From positions 61,346,773-61,410,772 of the forward strand of contig OW804095.1 in assembly GCA_942159475.1 (NCBI GenBank): a stretch of 64,000 nt of DNA, written 5' to 3'. Position numbers and translations under genes: made by a program. Below the pieces are notes generated by a model. The model searched no databases, was not told the DNA's origin, and was given only the letters and a program-made list of their open reading frames with translations. Shown here in pieces: positions 1 to 45,689 of the stretch; position 1 is the stretch's first letter, and each line of letters begins with the position of its first letter. Origin of the DNA: Sthenelais limicola (lineage: Eukaryota; Annelida; Polychaeta; Phyllodocida; Sigalionidae).

Positions 1-1165
1 ATGTGCTATACAACCCTTATAGGTGAGCATTTCTCACGAAATGGGCACACTTTGGTGTTTTCTCAGTTTGGAGCTCTATAATATTGTAACATTAAACAGT
101 TGAAATGAAAGTTATATTTAAATATCTTGGTAGGAATCATGAGGATCCATTTCTTTGCAAAATGTGGATAATACACTCAAGTTTAGAATAAGGGAGATGA
201 TTAACTTAGTGTATGTCTGGAAAAGGTTACCTCCGTCTGGCATACAAACAATCTACTAGGGGAAAAAAAATACCAAGAGTTGTAATATTTTAACTTGAAT
301 ACATCGTTTAACCAATACCTTTTCCAATAGGTTAGAACAAATTATTAACCTAATACATTACCTTGCATGAGAAAGAAAAACCATTCTTTTTTCAAATTTG
401 GCTAAAATAGGATGTTACCTCCATCTGGACAATAATCATTGTGCTATTTCCATAATTATGCTAGGAATAAATCCAAAATAAAATTATCCAATGTCAAACA
501 TAGCAGACATTACCATTCCAAAATATTATTCCCCTAGCTTCATTATTTCCTGAGATATTGGACGTTAGGATGCAGACGGAGGTAACATGTTACCTCCGTC
601 TGCATCTTCAATGCTCCATATCTTAGGAAATAATGCATATAGAAGAATATAAGTCACATTAATGGGAAGGATGTGGCCCTAGCTTTATGGAAAATATATA
701 ATAAATTACCAATCTTCATTTCCTCTCATGCTGTGAGTAATGAAAGAATGTCAAGTGAGGCCACAGTGAGGTGGACAAAAATAAATTAAAATTTCCAGGC
801 CCCATATTCTTGGGGGAAATAGTTAAAACTTGATTTTTTTTTCTGTTTTTGCTTCGAAATATGTCCCTTTTTGATAAACAACCAGGAAAAATTATAGTTA
901 AAATAATAATATTTAATAAAAATCCCTCATACAGTGAATCACAGCAGTGCAGACAGAGGTAACATATAAAAATCAAGCATGAACTTTGATTTACTACCCT
1001 GAATCAGGGAATTATCTGATCATGTAGCAAATTTTGCCACTTAACCTTTAAATACTTGCCTTTAAGATGGACGAATCAGAAATTTGATATGCAGTGGTAA
1101 AGAAAATCACATAGCTGTCACTAAGTGTGCCCAATTCGTGAGAATTGCTCAGGTATATATGTTTT
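1..1165. repeat. Imperfect foldback (inverted-repeat) element
   Basis: The two halves of this stretch are inverted copies of each other. The centre is a perfect 38-bp palindrome at 569-606, and similarity continues outward to about 541 and 637. The outer ends also pair: the segment around 25-52 (TCTCACGAAATGGGCACAC) is the reverse complement, with few mismatches, of the segment around 1108-1140. The parts between are more diverged but keep shared landmarks. The motif TTACCTCCGTCTG recurs in direct or inverted form near 227, 414, 573, 590 and 950. No protein is encoded. The left boundary may lie just outside the window. It is most likely a non-autonomous foldback or MITE-like element; no target-site duplication was confirmed. 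Confidence 0.7.
569..606. repeat. Perfect 38-bp palindrome at the foldback centre
   Basis: Arms of 18 bases (GATGCAGACGGAGGTAAC and its complement) flank the dinucleotide AT, which makes the whole 38 bp self-complementary with essentially no loop. It is the axis of the larger inverted repeat. Flanking bases to 541 and 637 continue the pairing with scattered mismatches. Confidence 0.9.
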
Positions 1166-34919
<33,754 letters not shown>

Positions 34920-37900
34920 TATAATCTAGCTGTTCACAGAAATGCATCTTACAACACCACGCGACCTGTCCCTTAAAACGCCACCCGAAACGTCTGGCAC
35001 AGCGGACGCCCCTTTCATTCTCATCCTTTTTTATGGTTTAAAAATGATTTCAATGTAAATTCGAAGAGAATGGAAAATAAATAAAATGCACTCGTGTATA
35101 TCAATGCAAGGAAAAGAAGCAATGACGGTTGCTGCTTAAGGGTAAGGTCTATTCTAGGAACACTAGTCGTACATTCCCACCTTGGTCTGTAAGAGTGGCC
35201 AAAATTAATCTATACTAGGGTGCCTGGACTCTCAATGGAATTATATTAACTATTTTAACTACATAAAATTATATGAGGTTTAATCCTTCCTAGTTGGGTT
35301 CTAATTCGTAATAAATACAGGTTAGCTAATGAGTGCCCTGAGAAAGACTCGTCAGCTTACGGATTTATTGTATGCAGTTAATCTAAACAAACACTAAAAG
35401 GCATTTTCGAATTATCAGATGTCATAAGCCATCCTCCGAGCAAATGTATACGTATGTAATACATATCTATAAATAATGTGAATATGCGGGTGGACTTACT
35501 ACTTTGAGGTATATCTTTTGAAATTGCGAAGGCCCTATTTGGGGATAGACTGTTGGATGGATATATCTATGAATGATTTCGCATTTTAAAAGGCCTGTCC
35601 GCATCAATATCACAGAATAAATGTTTATAAAAATCTAACTATTGACCTCCATAGAGGCGGGCACCCTTGAACTATTAGTTCTCAATGTATAGGAACGTAA
35701 ATATAAGATCATAGATGCGGAGGTTGTCATTTGTCTCATGATAATCATAAGCTCCCCATTACTAATAGTTGCCAATGGCTGAATTCTCTGTTGTGTAGCT
35801 TTTCAGAGCCCGCCCTACACATTGATATGATGTGGGTTTCAAGGATTCTTCTATATCGATCTATAAATGCTGGTTCGTTCAAAGGAAGACAAAGCAAATA
35901 TTAGTGGCTACTGTGAGAACAAGGTGACATTCCCGAGGGAGGCGAGCAAGAATGCCTTGATGACTAGTTCTACGCAAAGACACGTATATGCCCTTTTTAT
36001 ATGGCTCAAACATCTGATACTGTCATTTCACTGAACCTTCATATTTGGCAATATCATCCACCTTTTCATAGCCCTTTGTAAACTCTTAATATAAGAGAGA
36101 ATAGTGATCACATAAACAGACGAAGTCTTCAGGGTTTCAATGTCCACCATTTTTCCTACCGGATTTGTCTGTTCATTCCGCCGTATGTCCTCAATTATTT
36201 GGGTGTTATTAGTATATACACAGGAAAAGCAGTATGATGCTGTTCAAAATAGACTTGAATTAGGTCGCTATTAATTCACATTTACTGCTGCATAGAATTG
36301 CATTGGAATGTGGCCATGATAGGAAGATAGCACAAAAATGTATATAATACACTTCACGTGGTATGGAGCACAAACGAAATATATCCTCCTATTTGTTCCC
36401 ATATCTCTTGGGAAAGAAGAACTTGGAATTATAGATTAAAAATGTGTGTTCCTTAGATCGATATTTTGAATTGACCGTTTAATTTAATGGTTAATTACTA
36501 TGTCTTTCAAATTCTATAAGGCTTAAATTTCATCATTACTATTTGACTCTCTAAACTGGTTATATAAACTTGTTTTCCATTGTTCTAAATTCAGTATATC
36601 GATTTCATAATTTAAATGAGGGGGAATATGTGATAATAAATTGTATACGAACGAACCCGGTTGTCTCTATATCAATTTATCTGGCTATCTATCTGTCTAT
36701 TTCTAATTCTCTCGGGCTTTTTTTTCTTTCTCTTTATGATGTTGATCTTTGAAAGGTGGTTCCTTCCATGTGATATTTTATTTCATGTAATTGGAAACGG
36801 GAGGATCTCTTCAAATTCCAAGATTCTAGGTTACGTCGCTACCCTTTTCTCTTAAAATTGTGTCTCATTAGTATAATGAAAACCAATTGGGTTTAACTTG
36901 AGGTAATCCCAATTGGACTATATCACATTGTTCCTTTGAGTCGGAAATGCTCATTTCAAATCATTGTAAGACGCAGTCGCAGACTCGTAAGGAACATATT
37001 CCATGAGTTATCCTATTTGCTCAATCCTATCATGCTGCACGTGATTTATTCAATGTTCAAAGTTTAAATAATCCGTAAAATGTCAAATTAATACACCAAA
37101 TGGCGTTATTTGATATGGGAACATAAGAGCCCTGTGTTCGTGGTTTAATTGAGTCACTGTAGAGGAGCTATCGTGTAAATTCTGGACAGATTTACGGTGG
37201 GCTTGTCTCTTGGTGTGGAAAATCGTATTGATTAGTCTGTTTTCCTTGTGCGCCCCTTTAAAAGGGTCATCTCTTTTTGATGTTCACTAGTTTTTTTGTT
37301 TTTCTTCTGTTAAAATTGGGCTGTTGGGAACCTCTCCTATAACCCTAGGATAAGCAAAAAAATGAAATAGCATATCTCATAAGTAGTGTTCGAATATGCA
37401 GTGCTACAATATTTTGTACGGTTGTTTATACTGTAAATGGTTAAAAGATATTAACAATTTTTGTTTCATGGACTGTTGTCTTTGACAGTGTGTCCCCTGG
37501 AGAAATGCTACCGACATCTTTTATCCTACCACTTGGATTTTTTTATTTCATTTATCTGGGATGATCAACATTCGAATTACACCTTTGTGATAGTTCTTGT
37601 TTGGCGAATACGAATGTCATTGGCACACTTAATGCAATACTGTTATGAAGATATGGTATAAAAATTTGTTTTTTTATTTAGTACTGCTGCCTCCTATCGA
37701 ATGATAAAAACCATGAGTTTAACTACTCCGAATTTATTGAGTGATTTCATGCCATATTCACAATATTATGTGCCATTTATTTAGCCAAGATTGTTACAGA
37801 TTGTCTTCAATCTGTAGTTGTAATTAGCAAATGCATTTTTGTCCTTGAATGGATCAAAGTATGTTATTTTATTTCCTCTCAATCATGTATTAGTGGGTTG

Positions 37901-38100
37901 GAAAATGGTGCGCGAGAACACTATATTGTGCGAGGTAACGGAGACCACAAATGTTGCATTCGATGTACAGAATTCAGTTACTGCTCCTTATAGATAATGA
38001 GAGCCCATGTTCATTACCAATTGTATATATAAATAATGATTAGAACTATATGTATAAATAAAGTGTACAAAGTCATGGTAGCCTGGCGTTTGTTACTTTT
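34920..38100 (+). other. 3' flank and presumed 3' UTR of the kinase gene
   Basis: No coding sequence was recognised. The first polyadenylation signals are two overlapping AATAAA hexamers at 35076-35085, about 160 bp after the stop codon. A further AATAAA lies near 38055 and could serve a longer UTR. Confidence 0.5.
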
Positions 38101-38867
38101 GATATTTTCGGCGATGATCCCTGTTCGTATGTGGCCATTTCCACCAATTTGACAACATTTGGGCCCCTAGACACCCCCTGAGTAACCAAAAATAATTTTT
38201 ACATTTATCAGTTGATGTTTTATTTTCTATCAACCTTATATATATATGCACATTAAACTGCCAAGTTTGGAACCATTCTGACTATTAGGAATTTTTTTAC
38301 AGGGGGGTCGAAAATAGATCCCAAATATGAAAAAAATGCTAAAAATAGCATGACGAATAATGGTACATATTTCTACATAAATGAGGATTTAAATTAGAAA
38401 TAGATAAAACAAATATGCACATAATGTATTGAACTATTTTGTACTTGATAGGTCTTGACATAAGGATCATAACACCGTTTATTTGGTGAAAACTAGAAGA
38501 AAAGTTACAGCCAAATAACCATTCAGTAATGGTAATGATAATGGCAGTGGCAAGGGTGACAGGTCATTGACCCTCTGCCCACATTATAATGTATGTATAC
38601 ACATTTATATAACTCATTATAATATTTAGAATATATATAACATTCATTACCCTTGTTTAATTTTTTGGACTCGAATACTTGAATTGATTGTTCCTGTCCT
38701 GTTTAAGTATTTAGAGGCAAAGTTTTTAAGGATAAAGATTCTAATATTATATATATGTGAGGGATACCATTTCTGACATTTTGTGACGGCAGACATGACG
38801 AAGACGACAAAAGCGTGACGAAGATTTTTTAAGCATTTTGCCATGAGAATCATGTACAAGAGAAAAT

Positions 38868-38896
38868 CGAGTGCCACGGCACTCGTTATGAACGAG
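38868..38896. repeat. Overlapping short palindromes
   Basis: CGAGTGCC-AC-GGCACTCG (38868-38885) overlaps CTCGTT-ATG-AACGAG (38882-38896). A related palindrome with GAACGAGAT arms lies at 42093-42113. Confidence 0.8.
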
Positions 38897-39244
38897 ATTT
38901 CGATTATATAATTATAAGTAAAGTATGAGAATAATTTAATAATAACATAAGTCTTAGAATAAGTTTATTAATAAGAAACGGAGAGAGAGAGGGGGGGGGG
39001 GGGAGGGGAAGAAGAAAGTACCATATGACAACTCATAAAATATCCTCATTAAAATACTTGCATTCACCTTGAAGGTAAACATATACAACACTTATATACA
39101 TGTATACATTTCATACATACATACAGTGAAGTAGGCTAACATTCTAAATTTCAAGTCAGCATGTGAATATTAAGGAATTCTCCTAATGACGCTAAATAAA
39201 TCCCACCAGAATACCTTAAAATAGCAAATATTTAGAGGAAAAAA

Positions 39245-39318
39245 ATATTCGGGGGGCCCCCCCACTTTATTCGGGGGGCCCCCCACTTTATTTGGGGGGC
39301 CCCCCCCACTTTACCAGT
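39245..39318. repeat. GC-rich tandem repeat, about 23-24 bp, three copies
   Basis: Three units of a G6-7 run joined to a C6-9 run and then ACTTTA. Each unit can fold into a G/C hairpin. Confidence 0.92.
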
Positions 39319-39444
39319 GGTTTGACTATGGTAACGCAGTAGGTGGCCAATCACGGAAAGAGGAGTGGAGGTGGAGAGGAGTAGGGGGAGGGACACTTGG
39401 CATAGGCGTTTACTTACATAGGCCTATGAAATAGTGTGTGTGTG

Positions 39445-39480
39445 TGGTGGGGGGGGGGCATGCTGCCCCCCCCCCCCCCC
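39445..39480. repeat. G-run/C-run inverted tract
   Basis: A run of about nine G is followed by CATGCTG and a run of about sixteen C. It is hairpin-prone and a likely site of assembly or length error. Confidence 0.85.
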
Positions 39481-39519
39481 AAATGCCAGAAACGTTGAGT
39501 TTGAGAAAAGGTATTACAT

Positions 39520-39605
39520 TACCATACCGTCCATACCCATACCATCCATACCACCCATACCGTCCATACCACCCATACCTTCCATACCATCCATACAACC
39601 CATAA
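39520..39605. repeat. CCATACC/CCATACG tandem repeats
   Basis: Ten-base units of the form CCATACCRTC are tandemly repeated. They give a Pro-Ser-Ile frame on one strand and a Tyr-Gly-Arg frame on the other, neither likely to be coding. Confidence 0.9.
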
Positions 39606-40513
39606 CATACATTACATACATAGGCCTACTTGACAATACAGACAGAGTTTATATACAATCAGTACCATCCAGAAGTATCAAACCGCTTTAGGCCCTTCGG
39701 GGTGATTTATTTGTGTACATGCTTTAGTGTACTACTACTACCGTTTCGGTATTGCTTTTGTTTGGTTGTTTTGAATCCGAAATACAACCCATCCACCCAC
39801 CCTAGCTCGCTCTGTCCCTCCTACCTACAATATGCATTTGATTTAGTATTAAATACTGTAGACGTACTGTGTACGTCTACGCTACCCGCCCTTTAAATAC
39901 ATGTTGTCAACAAGCTATTCATTTCGAATATATCCCATTTGCCGGTTACGTTTATCAGCGTAAACATGAGTTTCGGGAACGGGTGCAGTTGGCACAGTGG
40001 TTCCCTTAGGGCTCCAACGTGGTGGCGCAAATGTGCCAACGCATCCCCATAGGATTAGTATAGAAATATCGAAAATCTATTTTACAGCCTAGATTGATTA
40101 TTTCTTCGGACAGAACTTGCAGAGAACATCATATCGTTGCGATTTCTGCGTAAGGTTGACGGCTATCGGTATGTTTACTAGGAAAACGACGCGGCCAGGT
40201 TGAGATGTGTAACGTATTGAGCCATGGCTGTAAAGGCCCGGGGCGACAGAAGGATTCGAAATATGCCTGCTGCGCACCGCCTTTCTCAAGGCGGTTTTTG
40301 GTCGCCTCTCGTCTAGAGTATATGTGGCACCAGGAATCGGAAGGATATCGTCACAACAGGAGAAGTCTTGGGCTATTTACTTTACTAAACATGGAATTAT
40401 TTGTACATTGACATTGCCCACCATCCCGCCCACCTCCCGACGCCTTCCAAATCGTTTCGTTTCTTAGCTTTTATCTCCACATCGCGATCGGCGCTGTGGA
40501 TTCCCTGCTGCTA

Positions 40514-40925
40514 TGACGTCATTACATGGGCCTCGTTCTGGGTAGGGTTCCAGTGGGGAATCCCCGCGACTATGACGTCATTACACGAACGTAACCGAGT
40601 GTTACCGAGTATTCATACGGCCGAGGGGGGTTAAGGCTTAAGCACTGGACATCGCTAGACATGCGTTGGGAAATCAGGGTATGTGCATTATAAGTATAGT
40701 AAAGACCATATGAACCCAGACGTTTTACTTCGCAAACATGTGAAGGATGGCCAATCCGTACTTGGTTTCTCCCATGGACAGCGAAAACATAGGTAGTTGG
40801 GTGAGCGAGATGGATTTTCTAGACTATAAAATAGCCCCCAGGTGGGCGGGGTGCGTTATGACGTCATGGTAAATGCAGGCATTGCTTTGCTCTGCCACTA
40901 GCACCTCCTCGTCAAGCTCCATAGC

Positions 40926-40968
<43 letters not shown>

Positions 40969-41145
40969 ACCACATAGATACCTTTAAAAGTTATTTAATT
41001 AATTATATAAAGTAACTAAAGAGATAGGAAGCTTAGTATGACTCTTATTAAAGATCCCAAATGAACGATTCTGTTTATAAATGAACATTTCTGTGAATTT
41101 GGAGAAGTTTATTTTCACTAGACCTGATCGGTATATGTGACGTCA
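40514..41145. promoter_or_regulatory. Cluster of four perfect CRE palindromes
   Basis: TGACGTCA, the full CREB/ATF site, occurs at 40514-40521, 40573-40580, 40859-40866 and 41138-41145. The first two sit in a duplicated phrase (CTATGACGTCATTACA). A TATAAA sequence lies at about 40825 with a GGGCGGGG box at about 40844. No transcript start or gene is visible, and the sites may simply have been copied with the repeat. Confidence 0.45.
40928..40967. repeat. GA dinucleotide microsatellite
   Basis: An uninterrupted GA tract of about 20 units. Confidence 0.95.
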
Positions 41146-41202
41146 CATATGGTGCGTACAAGCATATTGGATAGGTTTGTGTTAGCCACTCTCAACTGTA
41201 TT

Positions 41203-41275
41203 TCATAGCCGAGCGGTCTGCGGCGCTAGACTGGAGAGCGAGGGGTCTCGAGTTCAAACCGCGGTCGAGGACGGA
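41203..41275 (+). repeat. tRNA (class II)-like SINE head
   Basis: An A box (TAGCCGAGCGGTC at 41206-41218) and a B-box-like GAGTTCAAACC (41250-41260) are present. CGAG-GGGT-CTCG between them could be a long variable arm, typical of Leu or Ser tRNA. The acceptor ends do not pair, so a SINE or tRNA pseudogene is more likely than a tRNA gene. Confidence 0.55.
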
Positions 41276-41785
41276 GAGAGAGATAGAGAGAAAGAGAGCG
41301 GGAAAAATATTTAGTTTCCAGGGCTGAGAAACCATTTTTTTTAAAAAAAAATCCAAGGCAATTTGCCCATAGGAACGCAGTAGGGGTCCAATTACGCAAA
41401 AAGGAGCAAGAGATAGAGAGAGAGGAGGAGGAGGAGAAGAAGGAGGAGGAGAGAATCATGTGTGTGAGAGAGAGAGAGAGAGAAGGAGGAAGAGGACACT
41501 TGAGGGGTCCCAGGTTCGAATCAGAGTGAGGGAGAGAAAAAATCGTATGATGTGTCACAGGTAAATGAGTCGCCTGAGGGGAGTGTGGGGGGAGGGGGGC
41601 AGTAGTGAGAGAGGAGAGAGAGCGAGAGAGAGGGGGGAGAGAGAGAGAGAGAGAAGGAGGAAGAGGACACTTGACAAAGTAGGCTTTTACTTACATACAC
41701 TATAGGAGGAGAAAGAGAGAGAGAGAGAGAGGGGGGAGAGGAATAGCAGAAGGAGGAGGAGATAGAGGAAGACAAGAGATAGAAA
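41270..41785. repeat. GA/GGA-rich simple-repeat region
   Basis: Interrupted GA and GGA repeats, with a second B-box-like GGTTCGAATCA near 41513. The phrase AGGACACTTG...TTTACTTACATA (near 41665-41700) also occurs near 39391-39420, and AACGCAGTAGG...CCAAT is shared between 39335 and 41373. These show duplicated cassettes. Confidence 0.8.
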
Positions 41786-42768
41786 GGAGAAAGTTTTCCT
41801 TACAGACTTTAAGTAGGGGTCCAATATTCATATCAATACAAATTTGTCCTCCCCAACTTTATGCAACAGTCCCACTAAATCCTCTCACATCATTGGTAGG
41901 CCAGTATATTCTACCCTGTACTACGAGTATGTAAGTAGTACATGGAATTGGGAATTAAGCACTGTAAAAAGGATTGGCCTACCCATTTTGGTCCCCATCG
42001 ACGGCCAAAATAACAGCTATGTGGACGGTCTCGACGGCAAGACGGACAACGGGACAACGGCCGGCGCAACAGCCCAGGACTAAGACAATAAAGAACGAGA
42101 TTCGATCTCGTTCAAAAAACGACTTGGAAATTATTAATTTCAGTCTACGTAGATTGCTATTAAGTAAAGTTAATGATAAATGACAAATTAAGTTTATTAT
42201 TAAATTCATGCCCTGTAAGGCTCTAAAAATCCTAAAATAGATGTGACGATGACGACATGAGCTATGCCTACCCACCACCTTTTGCTGCCATGTTATTTCT
42301 CTGCTATTTTTTTTTAAAGAAATTTTATTGATTCCAGTTCCTTTGCTTACACAAGGGTAATCTCATGGTAATCATTTCAAAGACAATGCTATGCTATGAT
42401 TCAAGAAAAACTCAAATCAATACATCTGATGTTCTATATCTATATAATCCCATGATTTCTATCATTTTTTTTACACAGATCATGTTCAACCCACTATCAC
42501 AACATATAAAAAAAAATGTTCAATTTTGAAGATTATTTAGAAATTTAGCAATTCCACGGACTAATGGCAGTTTAAAAAAACAATTTTTGCCCCCAAAATG
42601 GGATTTTGAAATTTAAAAAAAAAAATTGGGCTAAAAATGCCAATAATGTGGTTCCACAGGTTGGTAGAACCATCCAATCAAAAAAAATTATAAAATTAAT
42701 GGTAATTAATTTGATTTAAGCCCATTTAATCACTTTCCACTGTTGGGGGCCAAATGTTGTCAAATTGG

Positions 42769-45561
42769 CCATATATTATATATATATATGCATCACTATC
42801 CCCTGCCTCCCGTTTAGTCTATTCATGTGACGGATTCAGCTGGTAGGGATAAGAAAGCGCCAAACACCACTGTATATTCATTTTCTAAAAGATTAAAAAC
42901 CAAGTTAGTAAAGATTATGCGCAGGTGTTGCAGGCATATCGGTGGAGTTTGAATCATGGGAATTGCAGTATAAAGTATGGTGTGGTTGTCCTTTGTATTT
43001 ATTTTGTCGGAGATCATCTTTTCATATTACAAGGCTATCATCAAATATTTTATTAAATATTATTTTGTTCAAAGAAAATGACACCAAATGTATGGTTTCC
43101 GGATAGGAAATCGTGGTTTATTCATCATCGGGGAAAAAATGTAATATGAAAGCCTTCAAGAAGGACAATATTACAAACAGTTGTGACCAGTCCACTGCTG
43201 TGGGCGAACAATAGAGAACATTCTCAGTATGGTATTTGATCGATAATCGGTAATCTTAATATTTAAATAACTCGCCTAACACATGAAAGAAAAACTAGGA
43301 TTCAAGCAGAAATATCACATCTTACAGTCGGGGCAGTGAGTATTAAGCTCCACCGGGCCTAGGGCACAAGCATATAAAAGGCGGAGCCCATTTAACCTTC
43401 CCTGAAATGAATTCGTTACATAGGGGAGGGGAACAGTTTTCAGCCCGAGCAGCGAAACATTGAAACTTGCCAGCTTACTGTCTGTAACTCACACGGATGT
43501 AATCGTTTATGCTTGAGCAAACTATCATAACATTTTATGCTACAATTCTTGACTATCTATGTTGCCAATTGGATAACAAGAGGTTGTATACATATATGCA
43601 CTATGTTTGACTGTAATGTGTTATTAGATACAACCACATTAAGAGAAATAGAAGAAGTATTTTAATAGGAGCATGCATAACTCAGGTAGGCACCCGTACC
43701 AAAGTTAGTAGCTCTAGAGTTATACGCTATACAGTACTATGGCAGAATGAAATGTTTGAACAAATTATAGATGAGAATAAAAATGTTCAGCCACAGAACG
43801 AAAATTGCGTCATAAAACATGCAAATAAAAGTACATAATTCCTTTTTGCAAAATCCCAAGTATCGACATCAACAAAAACAATTATTATAACTTGAGAAAC
43901 ATGTAACATGATTCCAATACACTGATGAATTATTACTCTTCTACATCCCCAAAACTGAGATCGATCAAGGGAGATGTCAGTGGCAGAATACTTCATTGAT
44001 AGCTACGTGGAAGAAAGGGCTTCAGACCCAAAATATCATAGATTGTCAATCGATTCAAATGGTTCGTTGATTGCTATGTCTATGTGTAAACAGGTTGTGT
44101 TTATTTCAGCCCCTGCCTAGTTCGTGTTGACTTAGGGAGCCCGTACCTGAGCAAGAGGTCTACAATAATATAGAATATAGTCTATAATAATATATCCCAC
44201 TGGAAAAAAAAATCATATAAATTCTTCAAACAGATGAAACGACGTGGGGATAAAATCAAAACAAGAATTACAAGAAATAATGTAAATCCAAGACCCAATC
44301 CCAATCCCAATCCCCCAAAGAATAATTGATTTGTTTATCAAGGAACCCCAGATATGTTGACATACCAATCTACTTGAGAAACTGTGGAAAACTGGCATGG
44401 TGGGCATATTGGATACATACAACTGTCAAACGTGACAGTTATAACGAAATCACAGATCTCTTCATCCATTATAAATCTCGGTCTAAGTAGTACTTGCTCT
44501 CAGTCACAAAATGTGCAAAAATAAATTTGCTACAGCATACATGTGACCAATGATTGATTACACATGAAAATGGAAACTAGAGGTGAAGACATATATGCTA
44601 GATTTACTCTTATTAATGACGAAATATAAAGACTGGGAGAAAGACGTCGATGTCGAAGAATCCATCAATCAGTTATACAGATATGAGAAACTGTAAATGC
44701 CTCAACAGCTAATAATTAATTTAAAAGCAGTTTCTATTACACGTGCAACTCATTGAAATCCAAGTGACCGCACAAACATGCGCAGTGAGAAAGTTTTAAG
44801 AGATAAGATACAATTCTACCACGGTTACACGATTATATTTATCACAATCCAAAGGAGATAAATAGCAGCATGGGACTGACAGTGATCAGTTCACAAATGG
44901 AGTACCATCCAGAGAAAGCGGAAACATAAAATTCGAAAGCACACGAACATTACAATATCCCACATATAATAGTTATTCTGTCACATTTTCTAGACAAGGT
45001 CATTTCGCTAATTCATAATATTCGAGCAAAATCAAAAGCTCGGAGGTATATCGAGGCTTGAAAAACATAATATCAATAAAACCAAAAATATAGCATTAGT
45101 GGTTGGCAATCAATCTACAGCCATTGGCCTATCCCAGTGGTCATACTAAAATCACTTTGCACGAATCCTATGGTAATGAAAATTTGCAAGGAGGATCCAT
45201 TTTGCAAAAATGTTATATAAATAAGATAAAACAACTTGGCAATAAATTATGGCATTGTATTATCAATTGAGGTACCGTACATCAATGAGCAAATACAGTG
45301 TGAGATATGTCTACTTTCAGATGTAGTACCGATTGTTCATACCGCTCCATGTCCTAAACAAACATCTGCATCCATGAAGTCAGCAACGTCCAGAAATCTA
45401 AATAATCTCCCATGCAAAATGAACTACATATCCATTTTCTCTAGTGGTCTTCAGCCAGCACATATGAATTACCTGCATGGCCATTTTGCGGTACAGACAA
45501 ACAGTAATCACAGGCTTCATTGGAGATCTGAATGGCAGAGAGAATACTTTGGGTTCATATA
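42769..45561. other. Intergenic sequence downstream of PAQR3-like gene
   Basis: AT-rich sequence with no recognisable exon, RNA gene or mobile element. It probably includes the 3' UTR of the convergent PAQR3-like gene, but I could not place its polyadenylation site. Confidence 0.5.
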
Positions 45562-45689
45562 TTACGGATGACAAGGGTTGTTGATTCTGTAATCAAGGAT
45601 TTGCCGGCCGGCATGGTGCCACCACAAGAATGCAATCAGTACGATGATGTGCCACAGCTGGTGACTAGATCCTATATAATCGAATCGCC
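45562..45689 (-). CDS. PAQR3: PAQR3-like last exon: SHQLWH and C-terminus
   Basis: RFDYIGSSHQLWHIIVLI is followed by WWHHAG and ends in NNPCHP and TAA at 45562-45564. It has the last helix and the two C-terminal zinc-ligand His. Acceptor TTACAG. Confidence 0.95.

Larger units (their letters stand above)
38144..42768. repeat. Repeat-built block bounded by an inverted pair
   Basis: CCAATTTGACAACATTTGG at about 38144-38163 has an exact inverted partner at about 42749-42768, with matching flanking CCC/GGG. Between them are short palindromes, G and C tandem repeats, CCATA repeats, GA tracts, CRE palindromes and a tRNA-like head. The block may be one composite transposon or several nested repeats. 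No open frame in it is recognisable. Confidence 0.4.

Noticed and set aside
220..610. Regularly recurring TTACCTCCGTCTG, considered as a CRISPR array
   Set aside because: The copies are in both orientations with irregular spacing, in an animal genome, and are explained by the foldback element.
41226..41775. Ser/Leu-rich - strand frames
   Set aside because: They arise from GA-repeat DNA.
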